Shown here in pieces: positions 9,518-16,506 of a stretch of 28,188 nt of DNA; within the stretch, counting starts at the first letter, position 1; every line of letters starts with the position of its first letter. A program made the translations under genes and the position numbers. The DNA lies in assembly GCA_002361615.1 (NCBI GenBank), contig DETK01000034.1, positions 1 to 28,188 of the forward strand. The letters are read 5' to 3'. Below the pieces are notes generated by a model. It did not search any database and had not been told where the DNA came from. It was given only the letters and a program-made list of their open reading frames with translations. The stretch comes from Bacteroidales bacterium UBA3290. Its GTDB lineage: Bacteria; Bacteroidota; Bacteroidia; Bacteroidales; UBA932.

Positions 9518-9534
9518 GACGGTCAGGGACCGTC
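9518..9534 (-). repeat. Second small intercistronic hairpin
   Basis: GACGGTC (9518-9524) and GACCGTC (9528-9534) are perfect complements around a three-base loop. It precedes the larger hairpin in the direction of transcription, 35 bases after the stop of the major fimbrillin. The two hairpins occupy much of the 189-base gap between the 722- and 695-residue genes, by far the largest gap in this operon. Confidence 0.5.
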
Positions 9535-9569
9535 GCCAAAACCACGGCGAAAAAGATCTTTCTAAAAGT

Positions 9570-11738
9570 TTAATCACCGAGTGTGACGTTGTAAATAAGG
9601 CCCGTTTCCCATTCAAGATCGACCGAAAGGCCGAGAGAGAGCTGCGTGCTGCGCAGGTCGGGAACGGTGACATAGGCGCTCTTCAAGGAGTTTACACCAA
9701 TCGTAAAGTTTGCCACCGTTTTGAAGTCCTGAATGAATACGCGCGTTATTTGTTTAGAAGTACCATCTGCCTTGTAAGGAGGAATGACATAGGTCGTAGG
9801 CCAGGTGATGCCACTGCCCGTGTAACCATAGCTGGAGGAACTGCCTGCGGTAGGATCGTAAGGAACGGGGCTCAACTTGCCCACAAGATAGAATGTCCCA
9901 TCCTTGGGCACCATATTGTCCTTGCCCCAAAAGCGATCCCCGTTGTTCACAAGTTCCAGGGCCACGTACACTGTCTGCTGCGTTGCGTCATCGGCCAGGC
10001 TCGAGTCGTAGTTGTCCCATACCAGCGTATAGTTGGTCATGCCCGTAGGCGTAGGGACGGTGGTGGAAGCGGGTGCATTGTCGAAGATGATGTAGTTCAT
10101 ACCGGCGCCGGTAGCGTTCGGCAGGTAGTTCCAGCCCACTTCCTTCGACATTCCGCCGACAAGAATCCCTGAGAGGGCGAAGTCCGGAGTAATCTCCAGG
10201 TCCTGTTCGGTTGAATTCGTATTGTACCGGAGGGAAATCGCCCGATTATTGTCAAGCAACTTACCGTTGTTATTCGTTTCAACGGCAATCGTGCTCGCCA
10301 ACAACGCGGAACCATAATTGATATTTTCTTTCATTGCAACTGCACGGGTACTAGATACGACGTGCGTGCCCGTCGTCCAGTCGGTCCAGTTTCTGTCGTT
10401 GTCCCAGTTTGCGACACCATCAGGGTAATCACTGTCTTTCTTTTCACTATCCGTCACACGGATGGGACTGTTGCCAAAGTAGCACAGTTCAGCTGGATAG
10501 GTAAACAGATGCAGGTACGTATCAGGATAAGACCAGGTTGCACGCGGATGAACGATCTGTTTGCCGGTATAGGTAATCTGGGTAATTGTCACATTCGCCG
10601 TTGAAGCACCCATAGGTACGCCAAATGTCTTCTCGGGGAAATCAGGAAGCGGCGTAGTGCTCGTACCAAATGGCAGTTTGTTGAAGTCAGCTGCCGTGCA
10701 GGCAGAATGATTGACGACGTTCGTGATGATATCGGCGATACCTTTATATCCGCTGGTGCTGGTATTGATGAACAGATCGAGGTTGGTTCCGATTCTTTCT
10801 GCCATTTTCAATGCGACAAAATCACGGAAAGAGGTCGGAACGGCTGCAGTGACAGAAGCGGTGATATCGCTCAGGTCGCTCAGTACTTTCAGGACAGCGT
10901 TTCCGGAACCGGCGCGGGCCTCGCCGGGCCAGACAGTATTCAGTTCGACAAAGGCGCGGCCCATAATCTCGCCGAGCGGGCTTATGGAAAGGGATTCGTC
11001 CAGAGGGTCCACGCTGCTCACGGTCATCTTCCCGCTTGCGAATGTCGCGTAGTCTCCCCACTGGATATCAATGGCCTCTGTATTTTTCGTCCCTTGCCAG
11101 TCCAGTTCGTTGACGGCATATTGGATGCGCGAGCCGCCGACGATGTCCAGAATGGCAGCGAGAAGCGTTTCGTACTGTTTAAAGGCGGTTTCGGCATCAG
11201 AACCGGCAACGACGCGGTTGTTGAGACCGAACTTGAGGCCGGAAACAGCGCCGCTGAAAGCCTCAGGAGACGGCCAGGTCACATAGCCTTGTTGTTCATT
11301 TCCAGCGCTTTTAATGGCCTTGCCCCAGAATGAAATGGTATTGATGCCTGTGGGCAGTGCCAGTTCAATCACGCGACGGGACTTGACGCTGGATGCGCTC
11401 GTGCCATCGGGATCGAGGTAACCGGGCCCCATAATCATCCCCATAGGATACGTCTTCGTGGCGCTTTCCGTATTGGCAATGACGCGGGAATTGTCAGAAG
11501 TGAGGGTGTAAGTGGCGACGAAGGCGTTGTCGATGCCCAGAAAATCTTCTGAGACCGTCGCCTGTGTCTTTGCTGAACTCATTTTCGTCGCGGGCGTGTT
11601 ATTCGCTGCAACGCTGAAGATGAAGTTGGCATTCACTTCATTCGTCATCGGATTGTAGTTCGGATTCACCTCCACCGGATCGACGCAGGACGCGAGTCCC
11701 AAAAGCGCGATTGCGCTAAAAAAGAAAATCTTTTTCAT
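9570..11738 (-). CDS. Probable major fimbrillin (Mfa1/FimA-type lipoprotein)
   Basis: 722 residues. The lipobox GLASC gives lipidated Cys18, followed by VDP; T-K-M-S is at residues 51-54, 34 after the Cys, and a second basic site (AKTQ) follows. The C-terminal 40 residues read KSAYVTVPDLRSTQLSLGLS followed by VDLEWETG, a strand pattern I associate with the C-terminal polymerisation segment of Mfa1-like major pilins. Type V pilins are exported as lipoproteins, trimmed by a trypsin-like protease, and assembled by donor-strand exchange at the cell surface. It is the first large gene of the operon, starts in an ATGA overlap with a 65-codon gene, and is followed by strong hairpins; all of this fits the most abundant subunit. 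The family call is good; 'major' is inferred from position. Confidence 0.78.
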   Translation of the reverse strand: MKKIFFFSAIALLGLASCVDPVEVNPNYNPMTNEVNANFIFSVAANNTPATKMSSAKTQATVSEDFLGIDNAFVATYTLTSDNSRVIANTESATKTYPMGMIMGPGYLDPDGTSASSVKSRRVIELALPTGINTISFWGKAIKSAGNEQQGYVTWPSPEAFSGAVSGLKFGLNNRVVAGSDAETAFKQYETLLAAILDIVGGSRIQYAVNELDWQGTKNTEAIDIQWGDYATFASGKMTVSSVDPLDESLSISPLGEIMGRAFVELNTVWPGEARAGSGNAVLKVLSDLSDITASVTAAVPTSFRDFVALKMAERIGTNLDLFINTSTSGYKGIADIITNVVNHSACTAADFNKLPFGTSTTPLPDFPEKTFGVPMGASTANVTITQITYTGKQIVHPRATWSYPDTYLHLFTYPAELCYFGNSPIRVTDSEKKDSDYPDGVANWDNDRNWTDWTTGTHVVSSTRAVAMKENINYGSALLASTIAVETNNNGKLLDNNRAISLRYNTNSTEQDLEITPDFALSGILVGGMSKEVGWNYLPNATGAGMNYIIFDNAPASTTVPTPTGMTNYTLVWDNYDSSLADDATQQTVYVALELVNNGDRFWGKDNMVPKDGTFYLVGKLSPVPYDPTAGSSSSYGYTGSGITWPTTYVIPPYKADGTSKQITRVFIQDFKTVANFTIGVNSLKSAYVTVPDLRSTQLSLGLSVDLEWETGLIYNVTLGD

Positions 11739-11932
11739 GTTATTTTTTTGCCTTTTTTTTTCATGAAAAGTCGCTTTCTCTTTTTTTTGGCAGCAGAGTC
11801 TTCTTCGGAATCATTTGATTCTACTGCTTCCGCCTGCTCTTTCTGAATGAGCTGCTCAACACGTTTATCAATGATTTCTTGAATCTCTTCTCCCGAGATA
11901 CGCGGCTTTGTAGATGTTGTTTCTTCTTGCAT
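11735..11932 (-). CDS. Small charged protein translationally coupled to the major fimbrillin
   Basis: A 65-residue frame from ATG 11932, whose TGA overlaps the ATG of the major fimbrillin (ATGA, 11735-11738). An in-frame start 63 bases further upstream is less likely, because a TAnnTTTG box at 11940-11947 lies between the two. The protein has no signal peptide. Its centre is a helix-like stretch (SGEEIQEIIDKRVEQLIQKE), then an acidic block (SNDSEEDS) and a lysine-rich tail (KKKRKRLFMKKKGKK). The reading frame contains A8, A9 and A7 runs. I recognise no family. It could be a leader that sets pilin translation, or a small cytoplasmic regulator that binds nucleic acid through its basic tail. Confidence 0.55.
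   Translation of the reverse strand: MQEETTSTKPRISGEEIQEIIDKRVEQLIQKEQAEAVESNDSEEDSAAKKKRKRLFMKKKGKKIT
11743..11788 (-). repeat. Cluster of homopolymer A tracts (A7, A9, A8 on the coding strand)
   Basis: On the plus strand these are T7 (11743-11749), T9 (11753-11761) and T8 (11781-11788). They lie in the last 55 bases of the 65-codon gene, just before its ATGA overlap with the major fimbrillin. The A9 tract contains A-AAA-AAA in the correct codon phase for a -1 slip, and the -1 frame is open into the fimbrillin ATG. Confidence 0.7.
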
Positions 11933-11939
11933 TTCACCG

Positions 11940-11947
11940 CAAAAATA
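11940..11947 (-). promoter_or_regulatory. -7 box of the pilus operon promoter
   Basis: On the minus strand this reads TATTTTTG, a perfect TAnnTTTG Bacteroidetes -7 element. A TTTG lies 24 bases upstream (11972-11975), a little further than the usual 19-21, inside a palindrome. The box ends only 7 bases before the ATG at 11932, so the transcript would be nearly leaderless if that start is right. Confidence 0.55.
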
Positions 11948-11962
11948 GAACACGGGAAAGCG

Positions 11963-11980
11963 CCCCGTTATCAAACGGGG
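11963..11980. promoter_or_regulatory. 7-bp palindrome upstream of the pilus operon promoter
   Basis: CCCCGTT (11963-11969) and AACGGGG (11974-11980) are perfect complements around ATCA. It overlaps the expected -33 region of the pilus promoter and lies 46 bases beyond the stop of the AraC-type regulator. It may be an operator, or a weak 3' hairpin of the regulator gene; no U-run follows. Confidence 0.45.
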
Positions 11981-12025
11981 AACAAGAATTGTCAATCGGG
12001 AGACATCGGACGGGAATCCGTCCGG

Positions 12026-13066
12026 CTATTGTCTGTCGCGCTTCTTATACTGACTGGGGGTCATCCCGACCGTCTTCTTGAACAAGGAGCTGAAATAGGT
12101 GAAATTCTCCATTCCACACTGGAATGCGACATCTCCAATCGGGATATCGGTTTCGTCGAGAAGCCGTTTCGCAATGGACATACGGATATGGAGGACACAT
12201 TCACTGGTGGTCTGTCCGGTAATTGCCTTGAGTTTCCGGTTCAGATGGGTGCGCGAGACATTCATCTCGCAAGCGATTCCGTCGTAGTCGATCTTTTCAC
12301 CCGCTTCCATCGACTGCTGGACGAGATGGGTAAAGCGGCTGACAAAAGCCTTTTCGGAAGGCGTAAGCTGCTTCTCACGGTCAGGCGGAAGGACCAGCAT
12401 AGAGCGGTTCTTGACCGGAATGTTGACGATGAAGGTTGAGCCGGCTCCGGGGAAACTGAACACCTCGATATGGCCATCCATCGCATCGACCGCCATCTTG
12501 ACCATCGGCAGCCCGATGCCGATTCCTGACGGACTGGGTCCGGCCGCCTGGTAGAACGGCTCAAAGATGCTTGCTTTCTCCTCGGCCGTCATACCGATTC
12601 CCTTGTCACTGACGAAGATTTGCATCATAGCATCCTTCAATCGGGTGGAGATGAGGACTTCTCCGCCAGGATGGGAGAACCGGATGGCATTGGTCACAAG
12701 TTCCTGTACAATCCGCTGGGTATATAGCGGGATGTAATACATCTTGACCACATCCTGCATATCATAAACAAGACTGATTCCCTTTTCGGCAGCCAGCGGC
12801 TCACAACTGCGGCAGACCATGGAAACCAGGCTGACGATGTCGCCCGATTTCCAGTTTGCCGTGTATTCGACAGGTACGGAAACATCTGCCACCTGCAGAT
12901 AGTCTTCCGCAATGTCTGAGAACACACGGGCCTTCATCTCGTCGAGTGCCCGCACGAAACCTTTCTCCCGCTTGTGCAAACGCACCAGACAGAGGGCAAG
13001 GACAACGGCCGCAACCAGAAACAGAAGGGCCAGGATAATATAAAGTCGGTCAGTCAAGGCTGGCAA
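12026..13066 (-). CDS. Membrane-anchored HATPase-AraC hybrid regulator without phosphorelay domains
   Basis: 346 residues from a TTG start (13066); an in-frame TAA lies two codons upstream, and the next ATG would remove the membrane helix. One transmembrane helix spans about residues 8-30. An HATPase_c domain follows (70-218): N126 in the N box, DKGIGM at 154-159, GIGIGL at 181-186. Residues 240-346 are an AraC-type helix-turn-helix pair (IACEMNVSRTHLNRKLK, then IGDVAFQCGMENFTYFSSLF). In Bacteroidetes hybrid two-component systems a dimerisation/His domain precedes the ATPase and a receiver precedes AraC. Here the short linker has no His-Glu phosphoacceptor motif and no receiver is visible. 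It starts 15 bases after the ntrC-like gene and precedes the pilus operon on the same strand, so it is the natural candidate to control pilin expression; that link is inferred. Confidence 0.8.
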   Translation of the reverse strand: MPALTDRLYIILALLFLVAAVVLALCLVRLHKREKGFVRALDEMKARVFSDIAEDYLQVADVSVPVEYTANWKSGDIVSLVSMVCRSCEPLAAEKGISLVYDMQDVVKMYYIPLYTQRIVQELVTNAIRFSHPGGEVLISTRLKDAMMQIFVSDKGIGMTAEEKASIFEPFYQAAGPSPSGIGIGLPMVKMAVDAMDGHIEVFSFPGAGSTFIVNIPVKNRSMLVLPPDREKQLTPSEKAFVSRFTHLVQQSMEAGEKIDYDGIACEMNVSRTHLNRKLKAITGQTTSECVLHIRMSIAKRLLDETDIPIGDVAFQCGMENFTYFSSLFKKTVGMTPSQYKKRDRQ

Positions 13067-13080
13067 TTGTTATATCAGGT

Positions 13081-13148
13081 TCAAATCGAGGGTGTCGCAT
13101 AAGCCACCACGTCGGCGGCGGTGATTTGGGGGCCGCAGAGGATCATGA
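13081..13148 (-). repeat. Direct repeat, proximal copy (live 3' end of the ntrC-like gene)
   Basis: The last 68 bases of the response-regulator gene match 1673-1740 at 63 positions in the same orientation. Together the two copies frame an 11.3-kb block with the AraC-type regulator and the pilus operon. No integrase gene lies between the copies. Confidence 0.85.
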
Positions 13149-14241
13149 GGCGTTCGGCGACGTTGCGGAGTTCGCGGATGTTGCCGGTCCAGGGGAGTTT
13201 CTGGAGTTCGGCGATGGCTTCGGGGGTGACGGTTTTCTTCGCCATGCCGCTTTCCTGGCTGATCTGGTCGATGAAATAGGTCATCAACTGGGGGATGTCC
13301 TCGATGCGTTCCTTCAGGGCGGGGACGTGGATCACGATGACGCTCAGGCGGTGGTAGAGGTCTTCGCGGAAGCGTCCTTTGGCGATTTCGTCGGTGAGGT
13401 TCTTGTTGGTGGCGGCCACCACGCGGACGTTGACGGTGATATCCTTGTCGCTGCCCACGCGCGAGAGTTTCTTCTCCTGGAGGACGCGGAGCACCTTGGC
13501 CTGGGCGGCGAGGCTCATGTCGCCGATCTCGTCGAGGAAGAGGGTGCCGCCTTCGGCCTGCTCGAATTTGCCTTTGTGCTGTTTGATGGCCGAGGTGAAG
13601 GCGCCTTTTTCGTGGCCGAATAGCTCGCTCTCGATGAGTTCGCTGGGGATGGCGGCGCAGTTGACTTCGATGAAGGGGGCGGCGGCACGGGGGCTCTTGT
13701 CGTGGAGCCGGCGGGCTACCAGTTCCTTGCCGGTGCCGTTGGCGCCCATGATCAGCACGCGGGCGTCGGTGGCGGCGACGCGGTCGACGATTTCCTTGAT
13801 GTGCACGATGGCGGGCGAGTCGCCCACGATCTCGTATTTGCTCTGGATCTTCTTCTTGAGGATGACCGTCTCTTTGACGAGCGAACTCTTGTCGGTGGCG
13901 TTCTTCAGGGTGATCAGGATGCGGTTCAGGTCGAGGGGCTTCTGGATGAAGTCGTAGGCGCCGCGCTTGATGCAGCCCACGGCCGTGTCGATGTCGCCGT
14001 GGCCGGAGATCATCACGATGGAGGCTTCGCAGCCGGCCGCCACCAGGGCGTCGAGCACTTCGTTGCCGTCCATCACGGGCATCTTGATGTCGCAGAAGAT
14101 GGCGTCGAAATTCTCGGCCAGGGCTTTGTCGAGCCCCTGCTTGCCGTCTTCGGCGGTGGCTACCTCGTGGCCTTCGAATTCGAGGATTTCCTTGAGCGTG
14201 TTGCGGATGCTGCGTTCGTCGTCGATGATCAGGACCTTCAT
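13081..14241 (-). CDS. NtrC-type response regulator (REC plus sigma-54 AAA+), no DNA-binding domain
   Basis: 386 residues from ATG 14241, chosen because MKVLIIDDE is the usual start of a receiver domain; an upstream in-frame start would precede the -7 box. Receiver domain 1-115: acidic pocket D7/D8, phosphoacceptor D51 (CDIKMPVMDG), Lys101 in QKPLD. AAA+ domain about 135-365: Walker A GANGTGKE at 166-173, GAFTSA at 213-218 in place of the classical GAFTGA, Walker B LFLDEIGD at 234-241, FREDLYHR at 291-298. The protein ends about 20 residues after the AAA+ lid, so the Fis-type helix-turn-helix normally present in the family is missing. It would need a partner to reach DNA, or act from solution. 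Its partner kinase is not obvious in the window. Confidence 0.88.
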   Translation of the reverse strand: MKVLIIDDERSIRNTLKEILEFEGHEVATAEDGKQGLDKALAENFDAIFCDIKMPVMDGNEVLDALVAAGCEASIVMISGHGDIDTAVGCIKRGAYDFIQKPLDLNRILITLKNATDKSSLVKETVILKKKIQSKYEIVGDSPAIVHIKEIVDRVAATDARVLIMGANGTGKELVARRLHDKSPRAAAPFIEVNCAAIPSELIESELFGHEKGAFTSAIKQHKGKFEQAEGGTLFLDEIGDMSLAAQAKVLRVLQEKKLSRVGSDKDITVNVRVVAATNKNLTDEIAKGRFREDLYHRLSVIVIHVPALKERIEDIPQLMTYFIDQISQESGMAKKTVTPEAIAELQKLPWTGNIRELRNVAERLMILCGPQITAADVVAYATPSI

Positions 14242-14267
14242 GGCTATGGATTTAGTTTCGATATGAA

Positions 14268-14298
14268 TTGCAAAGATAACCATAAATTCCTATTTTTG
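14268..14298. promoter_or_regulatory. Divergent promoters of the ntrC-like gene and cmk
   Basis: Plus strand: TTG at 14268-14270, 20 bases, then TATTTTTG at 14291-14298, 28 bases before the cmk ATG. Minus strand: TATCTTTG at 14278-14271, 29 bases before the response-regulator ATG. The minus -7 box lies directly against the plus -33 TTG, so polymerases for the two genes would compete. Confidence 0.65.
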
Positions 14299-14326
14299 TG
14301 GTTACAGATTCTTTTGCTTGCAGACC

Positions 14327-15028
14327 ATGACCCGTATCATCATCGCCATCGACGGTTATTCCTCCACCGGCAAGGGCACCTTCGCCGTGGAGATCGCCCG
14401 CCGTCTGGGCATCCTCTATCTCGACAGCGGCGCCCTCTATCGCACCGTCACGCTCTACGCCCTGCGGCACGGGCAGATCGAATGGAACGGCGAGATCCTC
14501 TACCGCCAGCTCCAGGAAGACATCCTCCTGGGCAAGATCGACATCGCTGTCCAACCGAAAGAAGACGGCACGATGCGCGTCTTCCTCGACGGCGAGGACG
14601 TCTCGGGCAAGATCCGCGAACTGGAGGTGGCCCGCAACGTGAGCGCCACCGCCACGCTGCCGTTCGTCCGCAATTTCGTGGACGAGCAGCTGCACCGGCT
14701 CGGCGCAGGCGGCTGCGTGATGGACGGTCGTGACATCGGCACCGCCGTTTTCCCCAATGCCGACCTGAAGATCTTTATGACGGCCGACGCCGAGATCCGC
14801 GCGCAGCGCCGCGTCAAGCAGATGGAGGAAGCGGGCCAGCATCCCGATTTCGAGGAAATCCTCAAGAATGTGCAGGAGCGCGACTACATCGATTCCCACC
14901 GGGCTATGAACCCCCTGCGCCAGGCCGAAGACGCCCTGGTGCTCGATAACAGCCACATGACCGTGGAAGACCAGATGGTCTGGCTCGACGGCATCCTCCG
15001 CGAGCGCTTCAACATCAAGCTGCTATGA
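14327..15028 (+). CDS. cmk: Cytidylate kinase
   Basis: 233 residues, phosphorylating CMP and dCMP with ATP in the cytoplasm for nucleotide supply. The start is placed at ATG 14327 because RIIIAIDGYSSTGKGT follows at once; a TTG three codons upstream is less likely. Seen: P-loop GYSSTGKGT at 10-18, the YLDSGALYR nucleotide-binding segment at 31-39, the DGRDIGT motif at 133-139, and the C-terminal RAMNPLRQAEDALVLD block typical of Cmk. The length is normal for the family. It overlaps ispH by ATGA, so the two are translated together, a pairing often seen in Bacteroidetes. A good TAnnTTTG promoter precedes it. Confidence 0.95.
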   Translation: MTRIIIAIDGYSSTGKGTFAVEIARRLGILYLDSGALYRTVTLYALRHGQIEWNGEILYRQLQEDILLGKIDIAVQPKEDGTMRVFLDGEDVSGKIRELEVARNVSATATLPFVRNFVDEQLHRLGAGGCVMDGRDIGTAVFPNADLKIFMTADAEIRAQRRVKQMEEAGQHPDFEEILKNVQERDYIDSHRAMNPLRQAEDALVLDNSHMTVEDQMVWLDGILRERFNIKLL

Positions 15029-15885
15029 AGCTCACCCTCGAGATCGATCCCCGGTCCGGCTTCTGCAACGGCGTAGTCCGTGCCGTCCAGCAGGCCGAGA
15101 ACTATCTGCAATACAGCAACCATCTCTATTCGCTGGGCGCCATCGTCCACAACTCCGTGGAACTGGACCGGCTCAAGGAAAAAGGCCTGGAGATCCTCTC
15201 GATCGAAGACGTGAAACAGTTGCACGACGACGTACTGCTGGTCCGTGCGCACGGCGAGCCGCCCGAGACCTACGAACTGGCCCGCCGCAACAACCTGCAG
15301 GTGATCGACTGCACCTGCCCCGTGGTGCTCAAGCTTCAGGAACGCGTCCGAACGACCTGGGAGCGCATCCGCGAGACGGATGGCCAGATTGTGATCTTCG
15401 GCAAGAAAGGACACGCCGAGGTCAACGGACTGGTAGGGCAGACTGGCGGGAAGGCCCTCGTCATCAGCAGTATCGAAGAAGCGGCCAATCTGGATTTCTC
15501 CCGACCTGTCGCCCTGTTCTCGCAGACCACCAAAGACCCCGACGAGTTCCAGCGCATCGCGGATTTCATCCGCGCGCAAAGGCCTGACGCCGAGGTGTAC
15601 GACACGATCTGCCGGCAGGTGGCCCAGCGCCACAAGTCGCTCGTGGAGTTCGCCCGCAAACACAACGTGATCCTGTTCGTCAGCGGACACGAGAGTTCGA
15701 ACGGCAAGGTGCTGTTCGAATTGTGTCACGGCGTCAATGCCCGCACCTGGTGGCTGGAGAACGCCTCCCAGATCGATATGGACTGGTTCCGCGACGGCGA
15801 CTCGGTAGGCATTTGCGGGGCCACATCCACCCCCAAGTGGCAGTTAGAAGAAATTTTCATATATTTGCAGGACGTAACGAAATAA
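15025..15885 (+). CDS. ispH: 4-hydroxy-3-methylbut-2-enyl diphosphate reductase
   Basis: 286 residues. IspH is the last enzyme of the non-mevalonate isoprenoid pathway; it reduces HMBPP to IPP and DMAPP using a 4Fe-4S cluster. Three conserved cysteines are visible: Cys14 in GFCNGVVRA, one of Cys96/Cys98 in DCTCPVV, and Cys196 in YDTICRQVAQR. Also present are the RAHGEPP segment (74-80), GKKGHAEVNGL (126-136) and the C-terminal GATSTPKWQLEE. The start overlaps the stop of cmk (ATGA). The length is normal. Its last codons also contain the TATATTTG box proposed for efp. Confidence 0.95.
   Translation: MKLTLEIDPRSGFCNGVVRAVQQAENYLQYSNHLYSLGAIVHNSVELDRLKEKGLEILSIEDVKQLHDDVLLVRAHGEPPETYELARRNNLQVIDCTCPVVLKLQERVRTTWERIRETDGQIVIFGKKGHAEVNGLVGQTGGKALVISSIEEAANLDFSRPVALFSQTTKDPDEFQRIADFIRAQRPDAEVYDTICRQVAQRHKSLVEFARKHNVILFVSGHESSNGKVLFELCHGVNARTWWLENASQIDMDWFRDGDSVGICGATSTPKWQLEEIFIYLQDVTK
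15860..15867 (+). promoter_or_regulatory. Possible efp promoter -7 box inside the 3' end of ispH
   Basis: TATATTTG is a perfect TAnnTTTG match, 45 bases before the efp start. The position 20 bases upstream reads GTG rather than TTG, so the -33 element is weak. It would allow efp to be made independently of cmk-ispH. Confidence 0.4.
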
Positions 15886-15912
15886 GTAATCATCAAAATA
15901 TCACTACATTTT

Positions 15913-16485
15913 ATGGCAACAACAGCTGATTTCAAGAACGGACTCTACATCGATTTCGAAGGAAAACCCTGCTCGATCGTATGGTTCCAGCATGTCAAGC
16001 CGGGCAAGGGCCCCGCTTTCGTCAAATCCAAACTCCGCAACCTCGAAAACGGCCGCATCCTGGAGAAGACCTGGAACGCGGGCGAGAAGATTGATGTGAT
16101 CACGGTCGAGCACCGCGAATATCAGTACCTCTACGCAGAAGACGACGGTTTCAACTTCATGAACAACGAGACCTTCGACCAGATCAAGCTTGAGAAAGAC
16201 ATCGTGGAGAACAACGACCTGATGAAGGAAGGCCAGATCGTCCAGATGGTTTTCCACGTGGACGGCGAGGAAGAGCGCTGCCTCACCTGCGAGCTCCCGA
16301 CCTACGTTGAACTGGAAGTGACCTATACCGAACCCGCCGTCAAAGGCAACACCGCCTCGACCAACGCGCTCAAGGAAGCTACGCTGGAAACCGGCGCCAT
16401 CATCATGGTTCCGCTCTTCATCAACCAGGGCGACAAGATCCGCGTCAACACCACCGACCGCTCCTACGGTGAACGTGTAAAATAA
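15913..16485 (+). CDS. efp: Elongation factor P
   Basis: 190 residues. EF-P binds the ribosome and relieves stalling at proline runs. Three small beta domains are evident in order: KOW-like N-terminus (FKNGLYIDFEGKP), OB domain, and the C-terminal OB domain with the family signature around GDKIRVNTTDRSYGERV. The tip lysine that can be modified in EF-P is K32 in HVKPGKGPAF. Length and ends match the family. It follows ispH by 27 bases and precedes the transglutaminase-like lipoprotein by 21 bases, so the latter probably shares its transcript. Confidence 0.96.
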   Translation: MATTADFKNGLYIDFEGKPCSIVWFQHVKPGKGPAFVKSKLRNLENGRILEKTWNAGEKIDVITVEHREYQYLYAEDDGFNFMNNETFDQIKLEKDIVENNDLMKEGQIVQMVFHVDGEEERCLTCELPTYVELEVTYTEPAVKGNTASTNALKEATLETGAIIMVPLFINQGDKIRVNTTDRSYGERVK

Positions 16486-16506
16486 CACCTTAACACATAG
16501 AGCCTT

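Noticed and set aside
13702..14733. 343-codon plus frame opposite the ntrC-like gene and running into cmk
   Set aside because: Shadow frame; cmk and the response regulator both have strong motifs and promoters in conflict with it.
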